NCBI RefSeq assembly: GCF_008932245.1
Contig: NZ_CP034910.1
Location: forward strand, 186,001-250,000
Reading direction: 5' to 3'
DNA: 64,000 bases
Origin: Sinorhizobium alkalisoli
Lineage (GTDB): Bacteria > Pseudomonadota > Alphaproteobacteria > Rhizobiales > Rhizobiaceae
Made by a program: the position numbers and the translations under genes. The notes beneath the pieces are model-generated. The model ran no database searches, had not been told where the DNA came from, and worked only from the letters and a program-made list of their open reading frames with translations. Shown one piece after another: positions 62,136 to 64,000 of the stretch; within the stretch, counting starts at the first letter, position 1; each line of letters begins with the position of its first letter.

Positions 62136-63442
62136 TTCGCGGCCTGCCCGTAACCCACGTTGCGGCCTCCATAACGGCGGACGCGCACGTTGCACTGTTC
62201 GGCGTGGCCAACAAAACCTTCGAGGATGCAGAGACGCGAACCGTATGCACCGATCATCGCAGCCGCTTCGTCTGTCAGCACCTTCTGGTAGCTGTGGGTC
62301 TTCAAGAACTTGCCGACCCAGAGGCCGCCGGTGTAGCGGCCGGCCTTCTTCGTCGGCAGGGTGTGGTTGGTACCGATGACCTTGTCGCCGTTGGCGACAT
62401 TGGTGCGGGCGCCAAGGAAGAGCGCGCCGTAGCTGTGCATCTTCTCAAGATACCAGTCGTCGCGGTCCGTCATGACCTGGACATGCTCGCTGGCGATGTC
62501 GTTAGCGACGTCGAGCATCTCCTCATGCGTGTCGCAGACGATGACCTCGCCGTAATCCTCCCAGCTACGCCGCGCGGTCTCGGCCGTCGGCAGGATGGCG
62601 AGCAGGCGCTCGATCTCCACCAGCGTTGCGTCGGCAAGTTTGCGGCTGTTGGTGATCAGCACGGCGGGGGAATTGTAGCCATGCTCGGCCTGGCCGAGCA
62701 GATCCGTCGCGCAGATCTCGGCGTCCACGGTCTCATCGGCGATCACCATGGTCTCGGTCGGACCGGCGAAAAGGTCGATGCCGACACGGCCGTAGAGCTG
62801 GCGTTTGGCTTCAGCGACGAAAGCGTTCCCGGGGCCGACCAGCATGTCGACCGGTTTGATCGTTTCGGTGCCGAGCGCCATGGCGCCAATCGCCTGGATG
62901 CCACCCATCACATAGATCTCATGCGCGCCGCCGAGCTTCATGGCGGCGATGACGGCCGGGTTCGGCTCTCCTTTGAAGGGTGGCGTTGCCGCGATGATGC
63001 GCGGTACGCCGGCGACGGAGGCCGTCGCCACAGACATATGCGCCGAGGCGACCATCGGGAATTTGCCGCCGGGGATATAGCAGCCGACAGACTGGACCGG
63101 AATGTTTCGGTGACCGAGGATGACGCCGGGCAACGTCTCGACTTCAATGTCCAGCATCGAATCCCGCTGGGCCTGCGCGAAACTGCGCACCTGCGCCTGC
63201 GCAAACTTGATGTCCTCCATATCGCGCGGCGACACCTTGTTCATCAGCGCCTCGACCTCATCCTCGCTCAGGCGGAATGAGGCGGACAAATACTTGTCGA
63301 ATTTCTCCGACAGCTCGCGCACGGCGGCGTCGCCGCGCGTTTCGATATCCTTGAGGATGCCTTCGACGGTGGTGCGAACCTTGGCGTCGTCTTCGGAGCG
63401 GGCCGCCTCGGGCTTGCCGCGCTTGAGATAGGTAATGGCCAT
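62132..63442 (-). CDS. Histidinol-dehydrogenase-like polyol/sulfonate dehydrogenase
   Basis: A 436-residue HisD-family protein: [52 protein letters not shown] and the zinc-ligand region [14 protein letters not shown]. It is not in a histidine operon. As I recall, the closest characterised type is the sulfopropanediol/HpsN-like branch, NAD+-dependent enzymes oxidising a primary alcohol to an acid. ATG 63442 starts the minus-strand run HisD-like, SDR, pntA, pntB. It is divergent from a LacI regulator. True substrate unknown. Confidence 0.85.
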   Translation of the reverse strand: MAITYLKRGKPEAARSEDDAKVRTTVEGILKDIETRGDAAVRELSEKFDKYLSASFRLSEDEVEALMNKVSPRDMEDIKFAQAQVRSFAQAQRDSMLDIEVETLPGVILGHRNIPVQSVGCYIPGGKFPMVASAHMSVATASVAGVPRIIAATPPFKGEPNPAVIAAMKLGGAHEIYVMGGIQAIGAMALGTETIKPVDMLVGPGNAFVAEAKRQLYGRVGIDLFAGPTETMVIADETVDAEICATDLLGQAEHGYNSPAVLITNSRKLADATLVEIERLLAILPTAETARRSWEDYGEVIVCDTHEEMLDVANDIASEHVQVMTDRDDWYLEKMHSYGALFLGARTNVANGDKVIGTNHTLPTKKAGRYTGGLWVGKFLKTHSYQKVLTDEAAAMIGAYGSRLCILEGFVGHAEQCNVRVRRYGGRNVGYGQAAK

Positions 63443-63488
63443 GGATGTCTCTCCCTTTCGGCGGCGAGGATATGGCGCTATAGGTCAA

Positions 63489-63524
63489 TTGCAAGTTTTC
63501 ATAACCTGAGTGAAAAACTTTCAA
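63489..63524. promoter_or_regulatory. Operator candidate for the second LacI regulator
   Basis: An imperfect inverted repeat, TTGCAAGTTTTCA (63489-63501) and TGAAAAACTTTCAA (63511-63524); the right arm is itself a dyad (TGAAA-AAC-TTTCA). It sits between the divergent HisD-like operon and the LacI gene. Confidence 0.55.
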
Positions 63525-63535
63525 TGGAGTTGAGA

Positions 63536-64000
63536 ATGAAGCCGACGGCGAAGCAGGTCGCGCATGCAGCAGGGGTCTCGGTGGCGGCGGTCTCCCGCGC
63601 CTTTTCGCCGGGCGCACCGATCGAGGCGGAGAAAAAGAAACGCATCCTCGCCGCTGCCGAGGAGATCGGCTATGTCAGCCCCGCACGGCGGACGGCCAAT
63701 ATGATTGCGGCCGGAACAGTCACGCTGGTCTCCGGCGATCTGCTGAATCCGTTCTATCCGACTGTCGTGGACACGCTGGCCCAGAGTCTACAGGAAACTG
63801 GCCGCCAACTTATTGTATACGCGCTTCCGGCCAACGCTGATGTTGACGTGGCAACCGACCAGATCCTGGCGTCGCGTCCATCGGCGATTATCGTCACATC
63901 AGCGCAACTGACCTCTAGGATGACGCGCGCCTGCCGACAGCATCAGATAAAGGTTGTTCTCCTGAACCGGATACAGCGCGACATCCGCATCAACGCCGTT
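63536..64000 (+). CDS. LacI-family transcriptional regulator, 3' end outside window
   Basis: The ATG at 63536 (GGAGTTGAG upstream) opens a frame still open at the window end (155 codons). The N-terminus is a LacI helix-turn-helix (PTAKQVAHAAGVSVAAVSRA, AEKKKRILAAAEEIGYVS). The start of a sugar-binding effector domain follows (VTLVSGDLLNPFYPTVVDTL). It is divergent from the HisD-like operon with the inverted repeat between, so it likely controls that operon. Missing the C-terminal half only because of the window boundary. Confidence 0.9.
   Translation, partial: MKPTAKQVAHAAGVSVAAVSRAFSPGAPIEAEKKKRILAAAEEIGYVSPARRTANMIAAGTVTLVSGDLLNPFYPTVVDTLAQSLQETGRQLIVYALPANADVDVATDQILASRPSAIIVTSAQLTSRMTRACRQHQIKVVLLNRIQRDIRINAV

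Noticed and set aside
62204..63280. 358-codon plus-strand frame opposite the HisD-like gene
   Set aside because: Shadow frame; the minus strand has conserved HisD motifs throughout.

Overview
The window looks like an accessory replicon (symbiotic plasmid or megaplasmid) of a Rhizobiales bacterium, most likely Sinorhizobium/Ensifer or Rhizobium. The evidence is the high-GC alpha-proteobacterial coding style, SyrB-like proteins, a class I PHA synthase, rhizobial copper-island gene order, clustered sugar/cyclitol dehydrogenases with LacI regulators, and many insertion-sequence scars. This assignment is an inference from gene content. I see no rRNA, tRNA, CRISPR array or replication origin.

Layout. 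(1) 1-3456: signalling block made of a hybrid histidine kinase (5' end outside the window), a single-domain receiver and a class III nucleotide cyclase. (2) 3730-5226: two small unknown genes and gene fossils (an XRE regulator tail and a HEPN-type tail). (3) 5364-21232: copper/silver resistance and thiol-redox island. It holds an orphan Rieske protein, small Cys/Met-rich secreted proteins, a FixH-like protein, CusB/CusA-type RND efflux, a multicopper oxidase, a DUF411 protein, TlpA, SCO1, a DsbA-like protein, cytochrome c, a MerR-controlled glutaredoxin-MauE fusion and a peroxiredoxin. An IS110 element interrupts it and two pseudogenes lie within it.

(4) 22041-29710: the most interesting region, a probable undescribed RiPP (ribosomally made, modified peptide) system. 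A 105-residue precursor with two 24-residue repeats is followed on the same strand by a radical SAM/SPASM maturase, a JmjC/cupin-4 oxygenase and a GNAT acetyltransferase. A convergent operon supplies a SARP/BTAD-type regulator, a PAP2-superfamily protein and a cytoplasmic subtilisin-like protease. A plausible division of labour is: SARP protein activates, radical SAM crosslinks, the oxygenase hydroxylates, GNAT acetylates and the S8 protease cuts.

(5) 30601-41246: mosaic region with a transposase remnant, a methyltransferase and divergent AraC regulator, an XRE regulator and divergent serine recombinase separated by a perfect inverted repeat, a LuxR-type regulator, an IS21 IstA fragment fused in frame to DUF2726, a PD-(D/E)XK protein, and a run of SyrB-like proteins. 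(6) 42169-46031: PHA synthase, then a frameshifted ISKra4-type transposase abutting the tail of a PLP decarboxylase.

(7) 46349-58204: catabolic island resembling a cyclitol/inositol-type pathway. It has three Gfo/Idh/MocA dehydrogenases, an SDR, a D-2-hydroxyacid dehydrogenase, an HpcH/HpaI aldolase, an IolD-like hydrolase, an SMP-30 lactonase, an IolE-like TIM-barrel protein, a substrate-binding protein without signal peptide, and a LacI regulator. Two nearly identical 18-bp dyads mark the divergent promoters. (8) 58315-64000: an apparent operon of HisD-like dehydrogenase, SDR, pntA and pntB, with a divergent LacI regulator cut by the window end.
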